NCBI GenBank assembly: GCA_045122895.1 | Contig: JBGVIE010000045.1 | Location: 1 to 64,000 of the forward strand | DNA: 64,000 bases | Source of the DNA: RGIG1934 sp045122895 | Lineage (GTDB): Bacteria; Bacillota; Clostridia; Lachnospirales; Lachnospiraceae | Reading direction: 5' to 3' | Part shown: positions 8,467-18,491 of the stretch, one piece after another | Layout of the letters: each line of letters opens with the position of its first letter | Position numbering within the stretch: the stretch's first letter is position 1 | The notes under the pieces: generated by a model | What the model was told of the DNA's origin: nothing | Seen by the model: the letters and a program-made list of their open reading frames with translations, nothing else | The model's database searches: none | Translations under genes and position numbers: made by a program

Positions 8467-9724
8467 ATGAAAAAAAGTAAATTTTATATATTTTTATTTT
8501 TCATTATATTAATATGTGGACAAATAAAAATATATAATATGGAAAATGAGAGTAATATTAGTAAAAAGACAGGCACATATATAAATACGGAAGATAATAA
8601 AAGGATAAATACGAATGTTATTAATGTTGACTGCATAAAACTACAATTTAAGCAGATAAAAAATGAGGGGATATCTGTTGTTAACAATGATATTGTGGAA
8701 GAAAATGAAAATATTTTAATTGAAGATATAGAAAGTGAAAAGAAGAATGATAACACATTTGGAAAAACGATATTTGATGACAAAAGATTTATTGAATACG
8801 GAGGTGCTGAGGATGAAAAGAAAATAATCGTTGGAAAGACAGAGTTGCCTCTTTATCCAACATTTTCAAGTTCAACAAAATCAATAAAAACTGTTAAAAT
8901 AAAATGCAAAAAAGTTATTGAATTATTAAAAAATAAATATAATCTTAGTGATTTTTCGGAAGAAAATTGGAAAGAGTATTACTATAGTATGAATTTATAC
9001 TTTGATGAAAAAAATAAAGTTGAATGGTATAGTGAGAATAATAAGACAGTAAGTGAATTGCAAGTATTTTTTGATATCTATGAGAATTATGAAGAAAATG
9101 ATAAATTGATAAATATGGCGAAACAAGCTGAGGATGAATATAGTCTTGCTACTGACTGTGAATTTTTAGCGCTATTGCCATATTTTGACACGGAAGAATT
9201 GCTAGGAAATATGGATATTTATAAGATAGAAGAAAAAAGAGAAGAAAAAAAGATTACTTTACTCGATTATAATGTTGATAAAGAAATAGAATTGCAGTTA
9301 TTAAGACTAAATAAAGAAAATGCAATAGATTATGCAAAAAAATATGCACGAAAGCCTAACGGACATTTTGGATACATAAAAAATCACGATTGTACAAATT
9401 TTGCATCACAAATAATGGCAGCAGGTGGAAAACAATATACTTTAAAATGGATAACAGCGTGTGTTTTTGAAAAATGGTATTATACAGATGCATGGGCTAA
9501 TGCAAATCATAACAGAAGACAAGGCGAACGATGGTAGTTGGGATCATATAGGGTTTGTTGTAGATGTAGCGAACTCTTATAATGAAAAGCTAGGTTATAA
9601 GGATTATAAAGTGGCTCAACATACAAGTGATTATTTGGAATGGGCAAGTTCGGATAAGTGTGGTTGGGATAAGCTCAGAAAAAATCACCCTGATTGTAGG
9701 TTTGGAATTATTAGAGTTAATTAG
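8467..9724 (+). pseudogene. Secreted amidase-domain (Amidase_6-like) protein, frameshifted and internally deleted
   Basis: ATG 8467 follows GGTGGAG by nine bases and encodes a signal-anchor (MKKSKFYIFLFFIILICG) and about 280 low-complexity residues. Next comes the start of a putative amidase domain (PF12671 type), with ENAIDYAKKYARKP and the catalytic-cysteine segment HDCTNFASQ. Frame 1 stops at TAG 9535-9537. The rest of the domain (GSWDHIGFVVDV, then AQHTSDYLEW) continues in frame 2 up to 9724. Besides the frame change near 9510-9530, the stretch expected between the cysteine motif and SWDH appears shorter than usual, so there is probably a deletion as well. As read, the protein would lack the histidine-containing half and be inactive. 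Very AT-rich codon use suggests an accessory gene. Confidence 0.78.
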
Positions 9725-9961
9725 AGAGAAGGTATTAAGATTAATATTAAAAAATCGCTCCTATATATTATTGGATAATCATGTTTTTTGTTGCTTATAA
9801 AGAATTGTTTTTTGCCTACATCTTCTCTTGCTCAAGACATCATTTTAGAATACAAGTGTTAATGCGCGGGGCTTAAATATTTCAGGGTAAATAATCAAAA
9901 CGGTCTAAATGGAAAATGCACTACTTTAGAGAATAGATTATTTTCTGAATAAATTATCAAA

Positions 9962-10008
9962 AATCCTCTCTGTAAATCGTAAAATTGGTTTACAGAGAGG
10001 ATTTTTTG
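9962..10008 (+). terminator. Strong hairpin terminator
   Basis: A perfect 15-bp stem (AATCCTCTCTGTAAA 9962-9976 with TTTACAGAGAGGATT 9988-10002) precedes a T-run. It closes the small exported-protein unit. The rest of the 424-base gap (9725-10148) shows only this hairpin and the promoter at 10047. Confidence 0.9.
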
Positions 10009-10046
10009 CGGAGCGAAGAGAATCCTTCAGAAGAATTATATTATTG

Positions 10047-10075
10047 TTGCATAAAATTCTTAAAAAAAGTATAAT
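10047..10075 (+). promoter_or_regulatory. Sigma-A promoter of the hydratase gene
   Basis: TTGCAT (10047-10052), a 17-base spacer and TATAAT (10070-10075), 73 bases before ATG 10149. The leader contains GACGTC-type short repeats but no recognised riboswitch. Confidence 0.83.
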
Positions 10076-10148
10076 AAATAGTATCTATACGTCTGCTTAA
10101 AAATAGACGTCAAAAGAGAATAAGAAACAGAGAAAGGAATACGGAAAA

Positions 10149-12437
10149 ATGATTAAATTAAGTAATGCAGGTGCATATTTGATTAACGGAACTGAGGTGG
10201 TTGAGGTATCAGATGATGTACAGGCTGTCCTTAAGAGTAAGGTTGGAGATAAATTCGTTTCACAGGAAGAATCAGCAAAACAGACAATTGCTTATTCGAT
10301 TCTTGAGTCACATAACACATCAGGCAATATGGAAAAGCTGGAGATTAAGTTTGATAAATTGACATCACATGATATCACATTTGTTGGTATTATTCAGACT
10401 GCCAGAGCTTCTGGTCTTGAGAAGTTCCCTGTTCCATATGTGCTTACAAACTGTCACAACAGTTTATGTGCTGTTGGTGGAACCATCAATGAAGATGACC
10501 ATATGTTTGGACTTACATGTGCTAAGAAGTATGGTGGAATGTATGTACCTCCTCATCAGGCAGTTATCCACCAGTTTGCAAGAGAGATGCTTGCAGGTGG
10601 AGGTAAGATGATTCTTGGTTCAGACTCTCACACCAGATATGGTGCTCTTGGTACTATGGCTATGGGTGAAGGCGGACCGGAGTTAGTTAAGCAGTTGTTA
10701 TCAAAGACATATGACATCAATATGCCGGGTGTGGTTGGTGTATATATGACTGGTGAACCTATGCCGGGAGTTGGTCCTCAGGACGTTGCTTTGGCAATTA
10801 TCGGAGCAGTATTTGCTAACGGATACGTTAACAACAAGGTAATGGAATTTGTTGGACCAGGTGTATCTAGCTTAAGCGCTGATTTCAGAATTGGTGTTGA
10901 CGTTATGACAACAGAGACAACTTGTCTTTCATCAATCTGGAGAACAGATGAGAAGATTAAAGAATTTTATGATATTCATGGAAGAGTAGATGAATATAAG
11001 GAATTAAATCCGGGTGAAGTTGCATATTATGATGGTATGATATATGTTGACTTAAGTGCTATTAAGCCAATGATTGCAATGCCATTCCATCCATCAAACA
11101 CTTACACCATTGAAGAATTAAAGGCAAATCTTGGTGACATTCTTAGAGATGTAGAGAAGAAGGCTTTGGTAAGTCTTGACGGACAGGTTGATTTCAAGCT
11201 TACAGATAAGATTAGAAATGGACAGTTATATGTAGAACAGGGTATCATCGCAGGATGCGCAGGTGGTGGATTTGAAAATATCTGTGCAGCGGCTGATATC
11301 TTAAAAGGCAAGAGCATTGGAGCGGACGAATTCACACTTAGTGTATATCCTGCAAGTACACCAATATATGTTGAACTTGCAAGAAATGGTCGTCTTGCTG
11401 ATCTTATGGCAACAGGTGCAATTGTAAAGACTGCATTCTGCGGACCATGTTTTGGTGCAGGAGACACACCATCAAACAATGCATTCAGTATCAGACATTC
11501 AACACGTAACTTCCCTAACAGAGAGGGATCTAAGCTTCAGAATGGTCAGATATCATCAGTTGCACTTATGGATGCGAGATCAATTGCAGCAACAGCAGCT
11601 AATAAGGGTTATCTTACAGCAGCTACTGATATGGATATGGAATACACAAATCCAAAATATTTCTTTGATAAGACAATTTATGAAAACAGAGTATTTGACA
11701 GCAAGGGCGTTGCGGCACCTGAAACAGAGATTAAGTTTGGTCCTAATATCAAGGATTGGCCAAAGATGCCTACTCTTACAAAGCACTTAATGCTTAAGGT
11801 GGTATCAGAAATTCATGATCCTGTTACTACTACAGACGAGCTTATTCCTTCAGGTGAGACATCATCATATCGTTCAAATCCGCTTGGACTTGCTGAATTC
11901 ACACTTTCAAGAAAAGACCCTGCATATGTAGGAAGAGCAAAGGAAGTTCAGAAGGCTGAGATTGCAAGAGAAGAAGGAAAGTGTATGGGTGAGGCATTCC
12001 CTGAACTTAAGCCTGTCGTACACAAGGTAAAAGAGAAGTTCGAAGATGTATCTAAGGAAACAATGGGTGTAGGAAGCACTATTTATGCAGTTAAGCCGGG
12101 TGATGGTTCTGCCAGAGAACAGGCAGCATCTTGTCAGAAGGTACTTGGCGGATGGGCTAATATCGCTAAGGGTTACGCAACTAAGAGATATCGTTCTAAT
12201 CTTATTAACTGGGGTATGCTTCCATTCATCTATGAAAATGATGAATTACCATTCAAGAACGGAGATTACATTTTTGTACCGGATATAGCTGAGGCGATTA
12301 AGAACAAGGCTACAAGCATCAAAGCATTCGTGGTAAGAGATGAGTTGGAGGAGTTCGAACTTAAGCTTGGCGAAATGACTGATGATGAAAGAGAAATTAT
12401 CCTTAAAGGATGCTTGATTAATTATAACAGAGCATAA
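10149..12437 (+). CDS. Aconitase-family hydratase (YbhJ-like)
   Basis: A 762-residue member of the aconitase/isopropylmalate isomerase superfamily, closer in length to the YbhJ-type hydratases (about 750) than to AcnA (about 890) or AcnB (about 860). It carries GSDSHTRYGALGTMAMG and the swivel-linked C-terminal domain. The three expected [4Fe-4S] ligands are C370 (AGCAGGG), C431 and C434 (FCGPCFG), spaced as in aconitase. The likely reaction is reversible dehydration/hydration of a tricarboxylic acid such as citrate/isocitrate, but substrate choice in this subgroup is not known to me. No citrate synthase or isocitrate dehydrogenase gene is nearby. GAAAGGA lies upstream of the start. glgB follows after 48 bases and may be co-transcribed. 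Confidence 0.82.
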   Translation: MIKLSNAGAYLINGTEVVEVSDDVQAVLKSKVGDKFVSQEESAKQTIAYSILESHNTSGNMEKLEIKFDKLTSHDITFVGIIQTARASGLEKFPVPYVLTNCHNSLCAVGGTINEDDHMFGLTCAKKYGGMYVPPHQAVIHQFAREMLAGGGKMILGSDSHTRYGALGTMAMGEGGPELVKQLLSKTYDINMPGVVGVYMTGEPMPGVGPQDVALAIIGAVFANGYVNNKVMEFVGPGVSSLSADFRIGVDVMTTETTCLSSIWRTDEKIKEFYDIHGRVDEYKELNPGEVAYYDGMIYVDLSAIKPMIAMPFHPSNTYTIEELKANLGDILRDVEKKALVSLDGQVDFKLTDKIRNGQLYVEQGIIAGCAGGGFENICAAADILKGKSIGADEFTLSVYPASTPIYVELARNGRLADLMATGAIVKTAFCGPCFGAGDTPSNNAFSIRHSTRNFPNREGSKLQNGQISSVALMDARSIAATAANKGYLTAATDMDMEYTNPKYFFDKTIYENRVFDSKGVAAPETEIKFGPNIKDWPKMPTLTKHLMLKVVSEIHDPVTTTDELIPSGETSSYRSNPLGLAEFTLSRKDPAYVGRAKEVQKAEIAREEGKCMGEAFPELKPVVHKVKEKFEDVSKETMGVGSTIYAVKPGDGSAREQAASCQKVLGGWANIAKGYATKRYRSNLINWGMLPFIYENDELPFKNGDYIFVPDIAEAIKNKATSIKAFVVRDELEEFELKLGEMTDDEREIILKGCLINYNRA

Positions 12438-12485
12438 AATATATCAGGGAGAAGATATTTATTATGTAGTGAAAGGAAGAATGCT

Positions 12486-14393
12486 ATGAATTATATTACA
12501 GAGACTGATAGATATCTATTTGGAGAGGGGGCGAATTACGAGATATACGAAAAGCTTGGTGCTCACGTTATGGAAATGGACGGCAGAAGAGGGACATACT
12601 TTGCAGTATGGGCCCCTCACGCAGTTGCTGTCAGTGTGGTTGGAGACTTCAACGGATGGGATAGATATCGAAATTTTATGAGACCTATAGAGACTTCCGG
12701 AATATGGGAAATCTTTATTCCTGATTTGTATGAAGGACAATTGTACAAGTATGCAGTTGAAGGAAGAGAGCATCAGGTACACTTAAAGGCTGACCCATAT
12801 GGCAATTATTGTGAGATGAGACCGGGAAATGCATCGCGTATCACTAATCTTAAGGGATTTGAATGGCATGATAAAGCCTGGATTGATGAGAAGAATAAGG
12901 CTGAAATATTTACAGAACCGATGTCTATATACGAGGTACATCTTGGCTCATGGAAGAAAGATTATACGTTCAGTATGGATGGATTTTTGGGATACAGACA
13001 GTTAGCACATGAATTGTGTGATTATGTAAAAGAAATGGGATACACACATGTGGAACTTATGGGTATTTTGGAGCATCCTTTTGATGGTTCATGGGGATAT
13101 CAGGTAACCGGTTATTATGCCCCTACATCAAGGCATGGTGAGCCAAAGGACTTTATGTATTTTGTAGATTATATGCACCAGAATGGTATAGGAGTAATTC
13201 TTGACTGGGTACCGGCTCACTTCCCAAGAGATGAGCATGGTCTTGCACTGTTTGACGGGACACCTACATATGAGTATGCAGACTCAAGAAAGGGCGAGCA
13301 TCCTGACTGGGGAACAAAGATTTTTGACTATGGGAAGCATGAAGTATCTAACTTCCTTATAGCCAATGCTCTTTTCTGGGTAGAGAAATTCCATATTGAC
13401 GGACTTAGAGTAGATGCAGTTGCGTCAATGCTTTATCTTGATTATGGCAGACAAAATGGTGCATGGGTTTCGAATAAGTATGGCGGAAATAGTAATCTTG
13501 AAGCCATGGAATTCTTCAGACATCTGAATAGCATTATGAAATCGAGAAATCCTAGAGCATATATTATTGCTGAAGAGTCAACAGCATGGCCAAAGGTTAC
13601 TAAGTCTCCTGAGGAAGGAGGACTTGGATTTTCGTTTAAATGGAATATGGGTTGGATGCATGACTTCCTTGATTATGTAAAGCTCGACCCATACTTCAAA
13701 AAGTTTAATCACAATAAGATGACCTTCAATATGACATATGCATTCAGCGAGAATTTCATACTTGTGTTGTCACATGATGAGGTAGTTCATCTTAAGTGCT
13801 CTATGTTAAATAAGATGCCTGGCGAATATAAGGACAAATTTGCAAACCTCAAGACAGCATATACATTTATGATTGGACAACCGGGTAAGAAATTGTTGTT
13901 CATGGGACAGGAATTTGGTCAGATAGAGGAATGGACAGAGACGAAGAGTCTTGACTGGCATTTGACAAACGAACCGTTACATAATGATTTGCAGACATAT
14001 ATGAAGAAGTTGCTTCATCTCTATAAGGACAATCCTGTTATGTACGAATATGAACCGTCAGAGTATGCATGCTATGAATGGATTAACTGTGACGATGCAG
14101 ATATGAGCGTGTTTAGCTTCATTAGAAAGAAACCGGATACCTTCAATGATAGTTTATGTTTTGCATGCAACTTTACTCCTGTTGAGAGGGAAGAATATGT
14201 GCTTGGTGTACCTAATTTTGGTACATACGAGGTGATATTAAGTTCCCTTGATGTAGAGGGCAAAGAGAAGGTTAAGTATAAAGCGGTAAAAGAGCCGTTT
14301 GGAAATTATGATTATTCAATAAAGGTAAGATTAAAACCACTTGAATCAATAATTCTAAAGACTCCTTATATGAAACCGAGAAAAAAGAAGTAA
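12486..14393 (+). CDS. glgB: 1,4-alpha-glucan branching enzyme
   Basis: A 635-residue GH13 branching enzyme that makes alpha-1,6 branches in glycogen. An N-terminal CBM48-type domain (FAVWAPHAVAVSVVGDFNGW near 40-60) precedes a TIM barrel with GSWGYQVTGYYAPTSRHG and DGLRVDAVASML. The nucleophile is D310, the acid/base E363 (AEEST) and the third acid D431 (LSHDEVV). The C-terminal beta domain (about 540-635) is complete. The length matches short bacterial GlgB proteins lacking the first N-terminal module. Other glycogen genes are not in the window. GAAAGGAAGAATGCT precedes ATG 12486. Confidence 0.93.
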   Translation: MNYITETDRYLFGEGANYEIYEKLGAHVMEMDGRRGTYFAVWAPHAVAVSVVGDFNGWDRYRNFMRPIETSGIWEIFIPDLYEGQLYKYAVEGREHQVHLKADPYGNYCEMRPGNASRITNLKGFEWHDKAWIDEKNKAEIFTEPMSIYEVHLGSWKKDYTFSMDGFLGYRQLAHELCDYVKEMGYTHVELMGILEHPFDGSWGYQVTGYYAPTSRHGEPKDFMYFVDYMHQNGIGVILDWVPAHFPRDEHGLALFDGTPTYEYADSRKGEHPDWGTKIFDYGKHEVSNFLIANALFWVEKFHIDGLRVDAVASMLYLDYGRQNGAWVSNKYGGNSNLEAMEFFRHLNSIMKSRNPRAYIIAEESTAWPKVTKSPEEGGLGFSFKWNMGWMHDFLDYVKLDPYFKKFNHNKMTFNMTYAFSENFILVLSHDEVVHLKCSMLNKMPGEYKDKFANLKTAYTFMIGQPGKKLLFMGQEFGQIEEWTETKSLDWHLTNEPLHNDLQTYMKKLLHLYKDNPVMYEYEPSEYACYEWINCDDADMSVFSFIRKKPDTFNDSLCFACNFTPVEREEYVLGVPNFGTYEVILSSLDVEGKEKVKYKAVKEPFGNYDYSIKVRLKPLESIILKTPYMKPRKKK

Positions 14394-14432
14394 TAAGAAA
14401 CAAAAAGATTTACGGTCTTACAGTAAAATAAT

Positions 14433-14460
14433 TAAGAAATAACCGGCTACCGGCCGATAT
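14433..14460 (+). promoter_or_regulatory. Sigma-28 (SigD)-type flagellar promoter
   Basis: TAAG (14433-14436), a 16-base spacer and GCCGATAT (14453-14460), a close match to the SigD consensus TAAA-N15-GCCGATAT. It lies 40 bases before ATG 14501, the gene for the 937-residue protein. The same TAAG-N16 layout occurs before flagellin. Confidence 0.75.
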
Positions 14461-14500
14461 ATTCTGTATAAAAGACGAAGTATCGAAAGGTTATGATTAA

Positions 14501-17314
14501 ATGCAGGTAAATCTTAATTTGGCTAACACAAATAAATATAATAATGAGATTATGACTGGTAGTTATAGAGCTGATAACGTGACAGAAGCAGGCAGTTTTT
14601 TTGATGCAAAAGTATCAGATGAGTACACTATCAAAAAGTCTCTAGGCGTATCAGAAGAACAGGTGATTACAAGAATAAAGCAGGAAGAAAAGTCACCTGT
14701 TCTTCTTAATGCAAAGAATCTTGATATATTGACACAACAGATAGGAGCCAAAGATTTTTCTAAATTTGAGGAACTTGGAATTACACCTGAGGAAGATGAG
14801 CTTGGCAGAGTTGTGACTGTGTCTGAGAGAATAAAAATAGAGCTTGCAACTCATTGTGATAATTACAAGGGAGACTTGTCAAATATAAGCAGGTCTGATT
14901 TAGAGGCAGTGTACGGAAGGGATGGTATCGCATATTCGATGCTAAGTGAGCTTAGGAATATGGATGACAATTCTAAGGCGTATTTATTAAAAAATAATAT
15001 GCAGCCAACAATAGAGAATGTGTATAAAGCTGAACACAGTGCTGTTACCTGGTCAGTGAAAGCATTAACGGATGCACAGTGGGAAGAGCTAAAACCGCAG
15101 GTTGTTCAAATAGCAGAGAATGTGGGATTAGAAGCGGATGATACATTGTTGGAGAATGGACGATTTTTAATAGAAAACGGTATTGAATTAACACCACAAA
15201 ACATTGTGTCATTATCAGAACTTGATGTTGATATTGAAGGCAGAAGTATGGATGAATGGAACAGCATCCTGGCTGATGGAAAAGCGTATGGTCTTAGTGC
15301 AGAGAATACAAGTATACTTCCCTATGCAGGTAACGGAGCAAAAGTGCAGGAGATAATGGAAGCAATTGAAAATGCTGACGAAGAGACTATAAAGAATGTG
15401 ATGTCAAGTGGCAGGGAAGTGACAGTTTTGAATCTTAAGAAGCCGCCGACACTTGAAGAAATCAAAGAAAAAATAGCTGATGACAGAGCTCGTATGACAA
15501 GAGAAAAGCTTGATGAGATAAGGGAAAAGATGACATTTGAATCATGTATGACTATGATGAAAAATGGAATCCATGTAAATATCATGACTGTGCAGGAGCT
15601 TAGTGTAGCAGTAGATGAATATAATCAGAAAAACGCGGAGGTATTTTTTACAGAGCCCTCAAAAGAAAAGTGTGATATGCTTGACGAGGCGATGATGTAT
15701 TTGGAACAGATGAAGTCAGTGCCCGGGGTAGTGTTGTCAAAAGTGGCAAGTGCAGAAATCAGTTTTACAATGAGGGAAATTGTTGTAACAGGACAAAGCT
15801 TAAATGTTAAATACAGCGAAGCGGAAAAACTTTACAGGGCAGTGGGAACTGAAGTTAGAAGAGATCTTGGTGATAATATTAAAGATGCGCTTACAAATTC
15901 ATACGAAGATATTCTTGGTGAACTTAATATAGAGGATACTAAAGAATCAAGACGTGCAATAGGAATACTTGCATACAATGAGATGGAGATATCAAATGAA
16001 AATATGATTAAGGTGATGAGTCTTGATGAACAGGTATCAAAGCTTTTTAGAAATTTAACTCCTGCGACTACTGCAAAAATAATTGAGCAGAGAATTAATC
16101 CTCTTGATACAGATATCGAGGAACTTAATGAAAACCTTACAAAGCTTAATGAAGAAACAGGTTTTGCAAACAACGAAAGCTATAGCAGATTTTTGTGGAA
16201 GCTTGATAAGAATAATGATATCAGCAAAGAGGACAGGGAAGCGTATATTGGGGTATATAAGCTTATTCACAGAATTGAAAAAGATGGAAGACGAGCTGTT
16301 GGTGCTGTTATGAAGTCGGGAAGACAGATGAATCTTAAAAATCTGTTTACGGCACTTGAAAGTCTTGAACATGCAGGAAAAGATGTGACGGTAGATGATG
16401 ATTTGGGACTTACGATGAGCGTCAAAACTGACCAAAGCAACTTGGCAAATCAGCTTTCTCATTTCGAAAGTATGTATGATGGAATTCTTGACAAAATTGA
16501 AAAATATGTAGATGCGGATGACATATTAAAGTATGGAAAAGAGGGAATTCTTGATATGCCACTTGAACAGCTTGCTGATTCTTTGGAAGAACAAGACGTG
16601 GATATGGAGTACAACGAAGAGAGGGCGGCAGAGATAGAGAGTGCAAGATATGTAAGCGATGAGACGATAGAGGCACTTATTAATAATGAGTTGCCGGTTA
16701 ATGTGTCTAATATTCTTGCTATGGATATGTTAAGAAGCAGGGGAAGCGGTTTTTTTGGAAGACTTAAGAATGATTCACTTGATAAAAAATTAGCAGAGCT
16801 TGATGTGGATAATGTTGATGAGGAATACGAGAAAGCATTAAGTGAGGTGGCTGATAAATCAGCAGAAAAGCTAGATATAAAATCCTTCAGGATGTTAAAA
16901 AGGACGGTTAATCTTTTAGGTACAATGGCAAAGCGACAGTCTTACTATGTTCCTCTTGAGCTGGATGGTGAGACATCAACAGTTAAGGTTAGTTTTTTAA
17001 CAGGTCAAGGAGAACGAGGAAAAATAGAAATCAATATTTTATCAGAGGAATATGGAAAATCGGCGATAATGTTCAAGGTGACAGGTGATGAAATAAAGGC
17101 AACGCTAATATGCCAGTATAGTGAAGCTGCTGAAAAGTATCTTAAGGCAATTGAGAATATGCGTGAAGAATTTGGAAAGATAAGCGTTAACAGTATCAGA
17201 GAGAAAAATATTTCGGACAATGTTTTTGGTGGCGATAATGCAGATTACGAAAGCGTAACTAACAAGAGACTTTACCATATTGCCAAGGTTTTTTTGAAAA
17301 ATGTGGGTAAGTAA
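14501..17314 (+). CDS. Large helical protein of unknown function, flagellar regulon (DUF6240-like?)
   Basis: A 937-residue acidic, mostly helical cytoplasmic protein without signal peptide or membrane helices. It begins MQVNLNLANTNKYNNEIM and contains several glutamate-rich heptad stretches (about 300-350 and 530-570). The C-terminal 130 residues look like a compact beta-rich domain (VPLELDGETSTVKVSFLTG; IEINILSEEYGK). A loose memory links such proteins in Lachnospiraceae with a domain of unknown function (possibly DUF6240), which I cannot confirm. A SigD-type promoter, the adjacent flagellin gene and fliS make a role in flagellar assembly or filament biology likely. The C-terminal part recalls the C-terminal domain of hook-length control (FliK-like) proteins, but this is weak. 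GAAAGG precedes the start. Confidence 0.72.
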   Translation: MQVNLNLANTNKYNNEIMTGSYRADNVTEAGSFFDAKVSDEYTIKKSLGVSEEQVITRIKQEEKSPVLLNAKNLDILTQQIGAKDFSKFEELGITPEEDELGRVVTVSERIKIELATHCDNYKGDLSNISRSDLEAVYGRDGIAYSMLSELRNMDDNSKAYLLKNNMQPTIENVYKAEHSAVTWSVKALTDAQWEELKPQVVQIAENVGLEADDTLLENGRFLIENGIELTPQNIVSLSELDVDIEGRSMDEWNSILADGKAYGLSAENTSILPYAGNGAKVQEIMEAIENADEETIKNVMSSGREVTVLNLKKPPTLEEIKEKIADDRARMTREKLDEIREKMTFESCMTMMKNGIHVNIMTVQELSVAVDEYNQKNAEVFFTEPSKEKCDMLDEAMMYLEQMKSVPGVVLSKVASAEISFTMREIVVTGQSLNVKYSEAEKLYRAVGTEVRRDLGDNIKDALTNSYEDILGELNIEDTKESRRAIGILAYNEMEISNENMIKVMSLDEQVSKLFRNLTPATTAKIIEQRINPLDTDIEELNENLTKLNEETGFANNESYSRFLWKLDKNNDISKEDREAYIGVYKLIHRIEKDGRRAVGAVMKSGRQMNLKNLFTALESLEHAGKDVTVDDDLGLTMSVKTDQSNLANQLSHFESMYDGILDKIEKYVDADDILKYGKEGILDMPLEQLADSLEEQDVDMEYNEERAAEIESARYVSDETIEALINNELPVNVSNILAMDMLRSRGSGFFGRLKNDSLDKKLAELDVDNVDEEYEKALSEVADKSAEKLDIKSFRMLKRTVNLLGTMAKRQSYYVPLELDGETSTVKVSFLTGQGERGKIEINILSEEYGKSAIMFKVTGDEIKATLICQYSEAAEKYLKAIENMREEFGKISVNSIREKNISDNVFGGDNADYESVTNKRLYHIAKVFLKNVGK

Positions 17315-17335
17315 TTTAAGTGTAAGTGTCGATAT
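17308..17335 (+). promoter_or_regulatory. Sigma-28 (SigD)-type promoter of flagellin
   Basis: TAAG (17308-17311), a 16-base spacer and GTCGATAT (17328-17335), one base from GCCGATAT. It overlaps the stop codon of the preceding gene (TAA 17312-17314) and is 48 bases before the flagellin start. Confidence 0.72.
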
Positions 17336-17382
17336 AGAATGTAGATGAGTGAGCAATACAAATTGCGAAAGGAATGAAAATT

Positions 17383-18468
17383 ATGAGAATAGGAACTAAT
17401 ATGTCAGCTATTACAGCGTGTGGTTCGCTTTCAAAATCGGAAGCAAAGCTGTCTAAATCCCTTGGTAGATTGTCATCAGGGTACAAAATTAATACATCAA
17501 AAGATGATAGTGCAGGAATGGCTATATCTGAAAAGATGAGAACTCAGATTAAAGGTCTTGACCGTGCAAGTTCAAATGCATCAGACGGTATTTCAGTATC
17601 GCAGACAGCGGAGGGTGCGCTTAATGAGATTCACGCGATGTTACAGCGTATGAGAGAGCTTGCAGTTCAGGGCGCCAGTGATACTTATAGTGATGAGGAC
17701 AGGAGAAATATTCAGGAAGAGATTTCAGCTCTGCAGAAGGAAATTGGAAGAATTTCCAATGATACGGAATTCAATAACACTTCATTGCTCAACGGTGAAC
17801 TCCAGAGAAGAACATATGCGCTTGATGAAAATGGCAAGCTTAATTCTGATATGAGAGTTGCATATATGACTAACGATGTACTCGCAGGCAATTATAGTAT
17901 TAGTATGTCATCAGAAGGTTATATTACTTTAGTAGATGGATTTACAGATAATGCTCTTGTATCCTATGACAATAATAAGATAACAATCAAGGATGCCAAT
18001 GGTTTCGAGATGATGCTTGCATATAATGAAGAGAATACACCGGTAGGAGATTTTACACTGGAAGTGTGGGATATTGGTGATATGACTATTCAGCTTGGTG
18101 CGAATGAAGGTCATACAATGGGGATATGCATACCGGAGATTTCATGTGAAAGTCTTAATATAGATAAAATTAATCTGACTACAACAAAGGGATGCGAAGA
18201 TGCGATATCAAAGCTTGATGAAGCTATAAGCAGAGTGTCTCTTGTAAGGGCGCAGATTGGTGCAGACCAGAACAGACTTGAATATTCAGTTTCCAGTCTT
18301 GATATCACATCAGAGAATATGACATCTGCATTGTCAAGAATTCAGGATGTTGATATGGCTGAGGAGATGACCAATTATACCCAGTACAATGTATTACAGC
18401 AGGCCGGAACTTCAATGCTTGCTCAGGCAAATCAGTTGCCGGAAAAGGTATTGCAGTTACTTCAGTAA
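17383..18468 (+). CDS. Flagellin
   Basis: A flagellar filament subunit. The N-terminal D0/D1 region has KSLGRLSSGYKINTSKDDSA, DRASSNASDGISVSQTAEGA and LQRMRELAVQGAS. The C-terminal D1/D0 half has RAQIGADQNRLEYSVSSL and ends in LAQANQLPEKVLQLLQ, the region exported and capped by FliS. The central variable domain is short (about 140-260), so the subunit of 361 residues is compact. ATG 17374 sits directly on the GAAAGGA site, so ATG 17383, nine bases downstream of it, is the real start and gives the family-typical MRIGTN. It is driven by a SigD-type promoter and followed by a FliS-like gene after 23 bases. Confidence 0.95.
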   Translation: MRIGTNMSAITACGSLSKSEAKLSKSLGRLSSGYKINTSKDDSAGMAISEKMRTQIKGLDRASSNASDGISVSQTAEGALNEIHAMLQRMRELAVQGASDTYSDEDRRNIQEEISALQKEIGRISNDTEFNNTSLLNGELQRRTYALDENGKLNSDMRVAYMTNDVLAGNYSISMSSEGYITLVDGFTDNALVSYDNNKITIKDANGFEMMLAYNEENTPVGDFTLEVWDIGDMTIQLGANEGHTMGICIPEISCESLNIDKINLTTTKGCEDAISKLDEAISRVSLVRAQIGADQNRLEYSVSSLDITSENMTSALSRIQDVDMAEEMTNYTQYNVLQQAGTSMLAQANQLPEKVLQLLQ

Positions 18469-18491
18469 GAGTGTAGGAAAAGGAGTAAGTT

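Noticed and set aside
17374..17382. Flagellin start at ATG 17374
   Set aside because: It directly abuts the ribosome binding site; ATG 17383 has nine-base spacing and gives the normal flagellin N-terminus.
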